DNA of 12,011 bases from Candidatus Hermodarchaeota archaeon (GTDB lineage: Archaea > Asgardarchaeota > Hermodarchaeia > Hermodarchaeales > Hermodarchaeaceae): positions 1-12,011 of the forward strand of contig JAEOSV010000243.1 of the NCBI GenBank assembly GCA_016840185.1. The letters run 5' to 3'. Below the pieces are notes generated by a model. That model was given only the letters and a program-made list of their open reading frames with translations. It searched no databases and was not told where the DNA came from. Made by a program: the position numbers and the translations under genes. Positions within the stretch are counted from its first letter, which is position 1; each line of letters opens with the position of its first letter. Shown piece by piece: positions 9,301 to 12,011 of this stretch.

Positions 9301-10675
9301 CGAAATGCGTGGAAGTAGTCGTGACGGCGCTTGTACGGTCATTGAAGAGGGCATCAGTCACATTATTCAGGGCCCAAGTTTCTGTGGCTGGGCGAGTGAT
9401 GGTAAGATTGTAGTTTTCAAAGAAATAGGGTTGATACGCATACACCCACGTGGTCCAATAAACGGGTGTATTATTTCTTGCTACAAACTGCGTTCCATCT
9501 GGACCAACCTGTTGTTCTGTTGTTGCATCTTTTGTGATGTATAATGTTAGATCATAATCAAAGCTTACTAATCGTGCATCATTATCAGTTGCTTCCCAAT
9601 GGGCAAGAACTTCTTCATGGAATGTAGTAGGATTCGCCCAAGTTCCAGAAACGGAATATGTTCCAACGCCATAATCTGCGGTTTGAGCAATTGTGGTGTT
9701 CATCGTCAAGTCAAGCCAGGTATGGTTTGGATTGACTTTTCCTCGAACTTCTAAGGTAACATCATCAAAATCAAGTGCCCAATATTCATAATCCCATGCA
9801 GATTGAACACCGGTCCAAGAGAGACCCAGTTTGACTTCAATAATTTCAGGAACTGACCATGTGAGTAAATCATCATAAGGTATTGAGATATTCAAATTAT
9901 ACCATTGTCCGTTGTTTGGACAGCGTTCATCAAGGAGCTGTCGATAAACAATCCCAGCAACCTCAGTATAAATTACAAGACGACCTCGAGCTCCACTAGA
10001 ACCTCCAAGGAGATTCACACGGACTCTAAAGGTTAATTTTGCATATTCTGGGGCATCACGTTGAATGTCAATGGAATTATTACAGACAATATATTGCGAG
10101 GCATTCCAGTCGTATCCACTCCACCATTCAATCCATGTTCTAAATCCGTTTCCTGAATAACCATAACCTGATCCCCAAAGGGTTCCATAAAATGGGTTTG
10201 TAGCATTATCTGGTGGATCAATGAAACTAGCATTATCCCACTCTATACCAATAGATTCAAAATTACCGTTTTCTTGGCTCCCTTGTATGAAATAGGGTTG
10301 GTCATAGAGGTTGTAGACGTTCGCATCAAGTTGATAGCCAGTCCAGCCAGCGGGTAATCGAATTTCACCATATTCGTCTTCGCCATAATCAAAGTCGGAT
10401 ACCTGAAGTGAAAGGTTGGAACCTTGGGCGTATTCAGTGGTTGATAGTGTTGTTCCTATCCCTTCATACTGATATTGTCCCTCTGAATAGATAGGGCCTT
10501 CAGGGGGTGGGATTGGTGAACTTTGTCCTCCTATTCCTGGATTGGAATCAGTAGATAATGGAGGGGCTTCATTCGCTTCACTCAAATGAGGTGAAGGAAT
10601 TATCCCTTGAGGGAAGGCGAAGGAGAAAAGAAAAATAGCTAATAAGAAGCCTAAAATGATGGGTTTTCGGTTCAT
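1..10675 (-). CDS. Giant secreted, membrane-anchored protein with tandem Ig-like domains (3' end outside window)
   Basis: One uninterrupted frame of 3,558 codons runs from the ATG at 10673-10675 to the left edge with no stop. The ATG is the only start codon between the upstream in-frame TAG (10757-10759) and the signal peptide. Order of parts: signal peptide (residues 1-20), Pro/Ser-rich linker, jelly-roll-like domain (about 99-314), about 29 Ig-like beta-sandwich domains of 96-114 aa (315-3422), one membrane helix (3423-3446), and a cytoplasmic tail of at least 112 residues. Most Ig-like domains end in a strand such as VVIRIH or FTVR and begin with a Pro-rich PPxxTPWG-type turn. Many N-x-S/T sequons fit a glycosylated cell-surface protein; cysteines are few. 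Likely role (inference): adhesin, stalk or S-layer-associated protein reaching far from the membrane. No catalytic motif was recognised. Residues 1006-2000 are a 397-aa higher-order repeat. The exact family is unknown; Asgard-type surface protein is the best guess. Confidence 0.95.
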   Translation of the reverse strand, partial: MNRKPIILGFLLAIFLFSFAFPQGIIPSPHLSEANEAPPLSTDSNPGIGGQSSPIPPPEGPIYSEGQYQYEGIGTTLSTTEYAQGSNLSLQVSDFDYGEDEYGEIRLPAGWTGYQLDANVYNLYDQPYFIQGSQENGNFESIGIEWDNASFIDPPDNATNPFYGTLWGSGYGYSGNGFRTWIEWWSGYDWNASQYIVCNNSIDIQRDAPEYAKLTFRVRVNLLGGSSGARGRLVIYTEVAGIVYRQLLDERCPNNGQWYNLNISIPYDDLLTWSVPEIIEVKLGLSWTGVQSAWDYEYWALDFDDVTLEVRGKVNPNHTWLDLTMNTTIAQTADYGVGTYSVSGTWANPTTFHEEVLAHWEATDNDARLVSFDYDLTLYITKDATTEQQVGPDGTQFVARNNTPVYWTTWVYAYQPYFFENYNLTITRPATETWALNNVTDALFNDRTSAVTTTSTHFELSTSAVNDVYGWWNFTLTSTNRVSSITTNFDTFRISPGSPSTLTTEATLSVSSGQANLTLYDPTGYPVNNLSQTVTSTTVNFPNIQFTDGTTYTAGEYTLCISYDDGNTYSITSSGFQSKIISIEHATSLTPEEPDMLVTYADTGNFYPRVQFLDTDTNLPITGATVNGIVAGNPISFYASGGYYEAQINKSLLDPGNFVLNINATKTYFDSQSTSINLFIRGGTSLTSPESPGLTVPYDEIFIVQVKYWDVYNDTGVTGATITTTGWASTVVTPSGTAGWYNLTVDTTDKLVPGTYSLAIQADLNYYQNQTLVLTIVIREISTTVIYTPPGSVPWEEDVIIDFTLNVSDPESTNHDGEGIGSAAFSVTLDGTLLTETGNYTLTNHGSGSYTLQLLASSGRISAIKSYNLVIQANPADDMFSAAQRTIAFTVRELRSTITYDPPSPQPWGNDMVIILFYEVDDPASSNNHESGIITIDSSEVSCTLNGSGLGTFGWLHLGSGEYQLTIYATDITQVTTFELYITLDDTNDVFEGAERTLFFTIQSHQSQAIVDPPAQTVLGQDTPIIVQWIDLDAGGNIPGNLTNIVVSDCPVGGDQTFGTLSFTLDTSSWSVGTHVLTVTLNAANPPGWYEGDSTTVNVVIRIHYTGVTVQPPDPTPWGMDTEITVIWTDLDVGGDVLGGQLLQVVVSDCPVGGDQTFGSLTFTLNTAGWSISTGYTLNVTVYAITAPSRSYSDASGSVSVVIRIHRAEVVVSTPAPTAWGFDTAMSVTWRDLDTGTTIGGANLDNITISNCPVGGDQTSGTLSFVLDTDVWTVGQYILNVTVYPDMSPQQYEIASYTVTVTIRAHYVSVTVDPPAQTPWGSDTDLAVTWRDVDTDTIITEPNLDNITVTGGPGGDQTFLTLSFTLDTDTWSVNTYSLTVWVYGTVDYVPNSGPVSVTIRGHQTQTVVTPPQQTPFGFDTSISVSWLDLDQGSNPVPGGNLLQVVVSDCPVGGDQTFGALSFTLDTDSWSVGTYILTVTTTASNNLYLGSSSTTTVVIRIHYSGATVQSPNPTPWGFDTELTVIWTDLDLGTSVPGGQLFQVVVSDCPVGGDQTFGSLTFTLDTSGWSISTGYTLNVTVYAIIAPSRAYSDAWGSVTVVIRIHRVEVVVPTPSPTPWGQGTEISVTWRDLDTGTLVNIGDLDNVTITDCPVGGDQTFLTLSFTLNTDTWSVGQYTLNFTVFPDMAPQQYQVASYQVTVTIRAHYVSVTIDPPAQTPWGSDTDLAVTWRDVDTDTTISETNLLNVTVSGGPGGDQTFLTLSFTLDTDTWSVNTYSLTVWVYGNTNYEPGNGPVTITIRGHQTQTVVTPPQQTPFGFDTVVTVSWLDLDQGGSSVPGGNLQQVVVSNCPVGGDQTFLTLSFTLNTDTWSVGTYILTVTTSASNNNYQGSSSSTTVVIRIHYTSISVQTPAPTPLELDTDLIVTWTDLDTGASVPGAQLFQVIVSDCPVGGDQTFGSLSFTLETSSWTLNAGYTLNVTVYAVTAPTRSYSDAIGSVIVVIRKHRVNVIANPPSPVPIGGSFTIYIEWYDLDLDALIPLGDLNNIGIEGNATSYPNLPMNHTTDFNPEISTTGWSLQPHLLTVTLFPDNTDKYEIVFDTVLVILRKRNIVVDVDPIPNIPFANDTIIRVYVNDSDSDIRLDGQIYSIRIEVSGYPDTIFNSTNWIQAWNISTGIYEIPLVSGSWTLGLHDIRIVVTPFTEYKSAFTETRATIRPLATSFIRDPLNQVPWDEDANVTVYYYIEDPESYQDNDPLNGAAITIDDLAPTAYSVTFQGFGEYLVTISSSELGLPGDYPFTLRIYQASEYRNGTLVVTFTVRKLITSLTYTQVPSTPYLDDVLIEVEYNVLDGESSLHDGYLINSSSDIVLEGLDGFILTGSDYNWTWDAGDQVYRIRIFQTAVTAIQTYRIRIDIISGEPQFRDARITSMSFTVRTVETELIRGTINPAPYNTSLTISLEYRVRDDFSQYDLLGIDDSLAYFSVTGIGWDPTGFWTCYFDGDGHYRIVLNSSGVPALGSWDIIININRPESPLWFEEQTDTTTLMIVERATELDHTLPGNVGYIENVTVFLNYIDLTGGGMSITGMNVNITLIDATSDTPYNSAWYWILPYGGVGYDYEIRFNASAPGIVNVNFEFRVNVTWGDNPPYYANATSTFLAYILGQETELIPTPPETTPFGDNMYILLRYQLLSGTGIHNSTGNVTLTIDCSDIPGFNTSMWDVTDLGNGDYNVTLYSSYFPTVEQYVFSVTMSWPTDLEPFYAAQSSTVAGRVRAISTFLDYQLPSTIYWNQDVNITVWLTDEDHESIRIDPDIWDASGVGILATYPLIDGSWNITLDTSTLLLGTTDVAIIAEKFLHVNQTRFVPISVQRLPMILEHILSTPTPISDPFTTPAGTVQFTEIVTVIIYLENYWGEAYDTATVEYNWDALGSGWFPLSSMGGGNWTFTIDTNMGHAITYGIRIQAILANHEDTQLTYQLQVAPVTTELEIMIGQYMNQTAFDDVRGTPIDVFANFTSFASGIGITNALVSWTVENQTGTFVHWYEGIYNATIPTTDLQIATWTIYITATSNDTLQRVQTFNANLREITTRIDIVSSVSEIYWNEAFIISIAYTDTWTGFPNPSYPGINESVITYSWAGGDGFLIETGTPGLYSITISNFTGVGTQTYGFTITGKKVGYQFASKDIQIRILPRPTEITIIEIESYRDIGGTRYNSSINLEDPIWRVPVQDILIVYVNFTDSVDDTIITNSTQAGGTLRFGNYGSDFEYDPYSGLWIAELLIPVRGEESLSITFELPRYDIPSAGGTLVATLVPVNIELLNENVLGNSFEVNTFLSPRQYELEISVSDSWHGIGLRGFTRANITIDDSSIFGLQILWDTWGEGDEPGIYYLTVLCTSPGSGNLIIELEENWLRDEQYLQEAYVNFIMNFQFSQTDTIAIFGGITIGVLVALILIGWSLWARVLSIPWEVRRMRKLIKTIEKDETYSLSKKDMKRFRDRSITMEDKVSTAMATVGVAATPAMIPATEEIEEITATEEDIMTELDKIPGLGPEEKTILANEMRKIPRKDRIWF
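338..409 (-). other. Transmembrane helix and stop-transfer (residues 3423-3446)
   Basis: The hydrophobic run TIAIFGGITIGVLVALILI is followed by GWSLWAR and then a basic segment, EVRRMRKLIK. Hydrophobic helix followed by Arg and Lys predicts the N-terminal side outside and the C-terminal side in the cytoplasm, consistent with the signal peptide. This is the only obvious membrane segment after the signal peptide. Confidence 0.9.
410..4048 (-). other. C-terminal set of about eleven Ig-like domains (residues 2210-3422)
   Basis: Diverged Ig-like domains between the super-repeat and the membrane helix. Edges placed at recurring strand-end motifs: 3737-4048, 3395-3736, 3053-3394, 2711-3052, 2384-2710, 2093-2383, 1760-2092, 1454-1759, 1133-1453, then two less regular ones to 410. 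Three consecutive domains (2711-3736) are each exactly 342 bp (114 aa). Boundaries typically read FTVR, RPTE, QETEL or REITTR followed by a beta strand. The domains at 3395-4048 share the PY/PW-x-x-D and DPES/DGES loops with the pair just before the super-repeat (7661-8341). Many N-x-S/T sequons (for example NITVW, NASAP, NATIP) fit an extracellular, glycosylated stalk. Confidence 0.75.
4049..4675 (-). repeat. Degenerate D-like and possible C-like domains completing unit 3
   Basis: The domain at 4370-4675 (102 aa) opens RVNVIANPPSPVP and contains WYDLDLD, GDLNNIGI, a Trp-Ser strand and LTVTLFPD. These line up with RVEVVVPTPSPTP, WRDLDTG, GDLDNVTI, TWSVGQ and LNFTVFPD of class D. It has lost the CPVGGDQ motif and gained an unrelated stretch around NATSYPNLP. 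The next domain, 4049-4369 (107 aa, opening RNIVVDVDPIPNIPFANDT), sits where C should be but is only weakly similar. The D-like call is fairly secure; the C-like call is tentative. Confidence 0.65.
4676..5278 (-). repeat. Higher-order Ig repeat, unit 3, intact half (domains B-A)
   Basis: Residues 1800-2000. Domain B (4982-5278, 99 aa) opens QTQTVVTPPQQTPFGFDT, as in unit 2. Domain A (4676-4981, 102 aa) has SDCPVGGDQTFGSL and YTLNVTVYAV, again as in units 1 and 2. Both have the standard class lengths. The A copy has changes in its opening turn (PTPLELDT in place of PTPWGFDT) and ends in IRKH rather than IRIH, so the array becomes less regular here. The domains that should follow (D, then C) are present only in degenerate form at 4049-4675. 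Confidence 0.9.
5076..5131. repeat. 56-bp exact direct repeat shared between domain classes, copy 1 (class B)
   Basis: Positions 5076-5131 (B domain of unit 3) and 5667-5722 (D domain of unit 2) are identical over 56 bases. Both encode GGDQTFLTLSFTLNTDTWS. The C domains of units 1 and 2 have nearly the same DNA here and also encode FLTLSFTL. The true class partners of these domains read differently: B of unit 2 has FGALSFTL and D of unit 1 has SGTLSFVL. The tract therefore appears to have moved between classes. Confidence 0.88.
5478..5545. repeat. 68-bp exact direct repeat, copy 1 (copy 2 at 6669-6736)
   Basis: Positions 5478-5545 and 6669-6736 are identical over 68 bases, offset by exactly 1,191 bp, including all synonymous positions. 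They encode the start of the two C-class domains (PAQTPWGSDTDLAVTWRDVD and flanking residues). Identity breaks on both sides (A versus G at each end). The tract is far more conserved than most of the surrounding repeat, which suggests recent conversion or unequal exchange. Confidence 0.9.
5667..5722. repeat. 56-bp exact direct repeat shared between domain classes, copy 2 (class D)
   Basis: Partner of the tract at 5076-5131, located in the D domain of unit 2. The offset of 591 bp is not the super-repeat period, so this identity is not explained by the 1,191-bp duplication. Confidence 0.88.
6470..7660 (-). repeat. Higher-order Ig repeat, unit 1 (domains B-A-D-C, 1,191 bp)
   Basis: Four consecutive Ig-like domains, residues 1006-1402: B at 7364-7660 (99 aa), A at 7058-7363 (102 aa), D at 6758-7057 (100 aa), C at 6470-6757 (96 aa). 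Each ends at the His of an IRIH, IRAH or IRGH boundary. Shared core: PTPWGxDT, then VTWxDLDxG, then CPVGGDQTF (GGPGGDQ in class C), then LSFTLDT and WSVGTY. The four classes match domains exactly 1,191 bp further on better than they match their neighbours. The first B is the most diverged copy of its class: it opens QTVLGQDTPIIVQW rather than QTPFGFDT. Confidence 0.92.
6669..6736. repeat. 68-bp exact direct repeat, copy 2 (copy 1 at 5478-5545)
   Basis: Second copy of the identical tract, in the C-class domain of unit 1. See the entry at 5478 for what it encodes and how its edges were set. Confidence 0.9.
7661..9733 (-). other. N-terminal set of about six Ig-like domains (residues 315-1005)
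   Basis: Beta-rich stretch between the jelly-roll-like domain and the super-repeat. The last four domains have clear edges: 8636-8926 (97 aa, starting EHATSLTPEEP), 8342-8635 (98 aa, starting RGGTSLTSPESP), 8003-8341 (113 aa, starting REISTTVIYTPP) and 7661-8002 (114 aa, starting RELRSTITYDPP). The last two form a pair sharing PW-x-x-D, an acidic DPES or DPAS loop followed by an NHDGEGI or NHESGI segment, and a GSGxYxL strand. The two domains before 8926 are less regular. The fold resembles bacterial and archaeal Ig-like stalk domains; no specific family is claimed. Confidence 0.7.
9734..10381 (-). other. N-terminal jelly-roll / carbohydrate-binding-like domain (residues about 99-314)
   Basis: This part differs from the Ig-like domains that follow. 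It is rich in Trp and Tyr (for example WIEWWSGYDW and WDYEYWALDFDDV) and ends in ALDFDDVTLEVRGKV. A strand with paired Asp near the C terminus like this is common in beta jelly-roll, carbohydrate-binding-module-like domains. It contains TFRVRVNLLGG and a NGQWYNLNISIPY strand, typical of such folds. As the outermost folded domain it would be well placed to bind a ligand such as a glycan. Fold assignment is by pattern only; the ligand is unknown. Confidence 0.5.
10616..10675 (-). other. Signal peptide of the giant protein
   Basis: The N terminus is MNRKP followed by the hydrophobic run IILGFLLAIFLF and then SFA-FPQG. This is a short basic n-region, an h-region of about 14 residues, and small residues at -3 (S18) and -1 (A20), giving a likely cut after A20. 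The following 70 or so residues are rich in Pro, Ser and Gly, as expected of an exported linker. The cleavage site is predicted by eye; a cut a few residues further on (after Q23 or G24) is possible. Confidence 0.85.
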
Positions 10676-10827
10676 GAATTTCGACCCCGGGGTGCACGGT
10701 ATCTTGCAAAAGCGGAACCTCCAAAGCTTATCCGGTGGATGTTGTTCCGTTGTGAACTATACACACTTTTTTTGGATAACGAAGTTGTCCGCTTTCCGTA
10801 ACCAAACCGCAAAGAACGGAATATGTG

Positions 10828-10842
10828 ACGTTTTAAATACGT
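10828..10842. promoter_or_regulatory. Palindromic TATA-like element, possibly bidirectional
   Basis: ACGTTTTAAATACGT is an inverted repeat with a single mismatched pair (10832/10838). Read on the plus strand it contains TTTAAATA; on the minus strand, TATTTAAA. Both resemble archaeal TATA boxes. Its place between the divergent genes makes it the best candidate promoter for the giant gene, but the distance to either ATG (about 155-180 bp) is long. Confidence 0.35.
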
Positions 10843-10963
10843 TTATCTGGTTTGATAGTTATTTGATTAGACGTTGTTTGCTATAAATGATTAAAAACAC
10901 AGACTCTCCAAACCAGTCCAATTGGAGCACTTTTTTCCATTTTTTTGTATTCTTTTCTTTTTG

Positions 10964-11013
10964 TGACCACGAATCTGGTCAGATTTTCACAGATATTATA
11001 TGTACGCTGACCA
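10964..11013. promoter_or_regulatory. Candidate operator: TGACCA half-sites and a 14-bp palindrome around the TATA box
   Basis: TGACCA occurs at 10964-10969 and 11008-11013 (plus strand) and inverted, as TGGTCA, at 10976-10981. The inverted copy overlaps the perfect palindrome AATCTG-GT-CAGATT at 10972-10985, directly upstream of the TATA-like box. Three half-sites in 50 bases flanking a core promoter suggest binding of a dimeric regulator. Which regulator is unknown. Confidence 0.4.
10992..11000 (+). promoter_or_regulatory. TATA-like box of the acetyltransferase gene, leaderless spacing
   Basis: ATATTATAT is centred about 24 bases before the ATG at 11020. Archaeal transcription usually starts 22-27 bases after the TATA centre, so the transcript would begin at or within a few bases of the start codon. 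No Shine-Dalgarno sequence precedes the ATG (it is preceded by CACACCCA), which fits a leaderless mRNA. Confidence 0.55.
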
Positions 11014-11019
11014 CACCCA

Positions 11020-12011
11020 ATGAATACTGAGGATGAATCTCCCTTATTCATCACCAGAACTGGTCGGGGAACGGCCTGTGAAATCAACGAATGTGAGTCG
11101 AATAGCATGACCGATGCACTGGATCTTGAAATTATTGAGGGTTATCGGAAGAACCTAGCGAAACCGATGGCTGCGATGTTTAATTCCTGGGATGAGCTGT
11201 GGCCTGGTGGATTCAACCAGGGTGTCCCCTCCACATCGGAAAGGGTGGATAAGGATTTGGGCTCCCAACGCGCGATTGCTCAGCTGATTGCTCTGGATAA
11301 GACGACGAATGAAACGGTGGGTTATTGTTCCTTGTTACAGCATTGGCGGGATAAGGAAGCGGCTTATATTGGGATTCTGGGGGTTTCGCCTCAAGCCTTG
11401 GGGAAGAAAGTGGGCAAGCGGCTCTTGTTACGGAGTATGGAGATAGCCACGCAGAAGGGCTTTGAACGTGTTGACCTGCACACTTGGGCAGGGAACCTCC
11501 GGGCTGTACCTTTGTATAAGAAAATGGGATTGATGTGGGATCCGGAAGGTGAAGGAGTCCACCTGCGAGGATACATTCCTGGAATCCTGCAGCATCCGCT
11601 GTGTGCTCACTTCTTTAACGTCCATGATGTTCCCCTTGGATGGTATGAATTCCAGCAACGGGATCTTGCCCAAGCGCCGGACGATATGCAGCAGAATGGC
11701 ATGAAAGTCTTTTCGTATTCTTTCCAAGCTGACTCAGATGAGTTGCAGGTTACGGTTGATCGATATGCCAGTGCCATCTCCGGGGTCGATTACACAGTTG
11801 ATGACCAGCGGTTGAAGGTGAATGCTCGGGTAAAAGATCATTTGGTGTTTTGTGGGATTCCATCTGAATATATCCTTGAAGTGGAAAACGAACTTTCTGA
11901 AGCCTGTTCGGTGTCAGTTCAATTGAAAGGCTTTTCGGGATTGCATTTTCAGAACAGTACTGAGCATTCGTTGGTTATTCCTCCGAATGAATCCACTGCG
12001 ATTGTAGTGCC
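11020..12011 (+). CDS. GNAT-family N-acetyltransferase with beta-rich C-terminal extension (3' end outside window)
   Basis: 330 codons lie in the window with no stop. The GNAT core, roughly residues 34-190, would transfer an acetyl group from acetyl-CoA to an amine. Visible marks: strand YIGILGVSPQ (116-125) followed by the CoA-binding turn QALGKKVGKRLL (125-136; canonical Q/R-x-x-G-x-G/A has K at the third key position here), helix LLRSMEIATQKGF, strand RVDLHTW, and GNLRAVPLYKKMGL (158-171), the usual motif B with its Asn, Tyr and K-x-G. After residue 200 the sequence leaves the GNAT fold and becomes beta-rich; ILEVENELSEACSVSVQLKGF with VIPPNES (285-326) looks Ig-like. No signal peptide, so cytoplasmic; the substrate cannot be told. 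The start at 11020 is the first ATG after an in-frame TGA (11008-11010) and fits the TATA spacing; Met30 (11107), immediately before the conserved part, is a plausible alternative. Confidence 0.88.
   Translation, partial: MNTEDESPLFITRTGRGTACEINECESNSMTDALDLEIIEGYRKNLAKPMAAMFNSWDELWPGGFNQGVPSTSERVDKDLGSQRAIAQLIALDKTTNETVGYCSLLQHWRDKEAAYIGILGVSPQALGKKVGKRLLLRSMEIATQKGFERVDLHTWAGNLRAVPLYKKMGLMWDPEGEGVHLRGYIPGILQHPLCAHFFNVHDVPLGWYEFQQRDLAQAPDDMQQNGMKVFSYSFQADSDELQVTVDRYASAISGVDYTVDDQRLKVNARVKDHLVFCGIPSEYILEVENELSEACSVSVQLKGFSGLHFQNSTEHSLVIPPNESTAIVV

Larger units (their letters stand above)
10676..11019. promoter_or_regulatory. Shared upstream region of the two divergent genes
   Basis: 344 bp without a supportable gene, AT-rich in the middle. 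It must hold both promoters. Contents: a palindromic TATA-like element at 10828-10842; a second TATA-like TATAAAT on the plus strand at 10882-10888; a T-rich pyrimidine tract at about 10931-10962; a TGACCA half-site cluster at 10964-11013; and a TATA-like box at 10992-11000. For the minus gene the likeliest box is the TATTTAAA within 10828-10842, which would give a leader of roughly 130 nt. GTATAG at 10758-10763 on the minus strand is an alternative. Confidence 0.6.

Noticed and set aside
10717..10722. GGAGGT on the minus strand upstream of the giant gene
   Set aside because: It is about 41 bases before the ATG, too far for a ribosome binding site, and no in-frame start lies nearer. A TTG seven bases after it opens only a short out-of-frame peptide.
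10656..10886. Plus-strand open frame of 76 codons overlapping the signal-peptide region and intergenic spacer
   Set aside because: Overlaps the start of the giant gene in antisense, has no recognisable domain and no clear promoter.
10881..11108. Minus-strand open frame of 75 codons across the promoter and first codons of the acetyltransferase
   Set aside because: It reads through the TATA-like box and pyrimidine tract and overlaps the acetyltransferase start; composition is unlike the neighbouring genes.
11391..11727. Two minus-strand open frames inside the acetyltransferase gene
   Set aside because: They are antisense shadows of the GNAT frame, which carries recognisable motifs across the same bases.

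Overview
The window is dominated by one giant minus-strand reading frame. It starts at an ATG at 10675 and stays open for 3,558 codons, running off the left edge. A second gene starts divergently at 11020 on the plus strand and runs off the right edge. No RNA gene, transposon or CRISPR array was seen. The organism is most likely an archaeon. The plus-strand gene has a TATA-like box about 25 bases upstream of its ATG and no Shine-Dalgarno sequence, as in leaderless archaeal transcription. The minus gene encodes a secreted, sequon-rich, beta-sandwich giant protein ending in one membrane helix and a cytoplasmic tail, a layout I associate with Asgard archaea (Thorarchaeota-like). The lineage call is inference from style, not from a marker gene.

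Layout of the giant surface protein, N to C terminus (right to left): signal peptide (10616-10675); short Pro/Ser-rich linker; jelly-roll or carbohydrate-binding-like domain (9734-10381); about six Ig-like domains (7661-9733); a block of ten Ig-like domains forming a higher-order tandem repeat (4676-7660); two degenerate domains that continue the same order (4049-4675); about eleven further Ig-like domains (410-4048); one transmembrane helix (338-409); and a cytoplasmic tail that continues past the left edge. That gives roughly 29 Ig-like domains, making a long stalk or adhesin anchored at its C terminus.

The most striking structure is the super-repeat. Four distinguishable domain classes, called here B, A, D and C (99, 102, 100 and 96 aa), recur in the order B-A-D-C / B-A-D-C / B-A with an exact period of 1,191 bp (397 aa). 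The array then decays into a D-like domain (102 aa) and a possible C-like domain (107 aa). Patches of exact DNA identity occur both between equivalent domains (68 bp) and between domains of different classes (56 bp), which suggests local gene conversion on top of multi-domain duplication. Eight of the ten intact domains carry one cysteine in a conserved CPVGGDQ motif; the two C-class domains lack it.

The divergent gene encodes a cytoplasmic GNAT-family N-acetyltransferase with a long C-terminal extension that becomes beta-rich and Ig-like before the window ends. The 344-bp region between the two genes holds a palindromic TATA-containing element and a cluster of TGACCA half-sites next to the acetyltransferase promoter. 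I see no direct functional link between the two genes beyond this shared upstream region.
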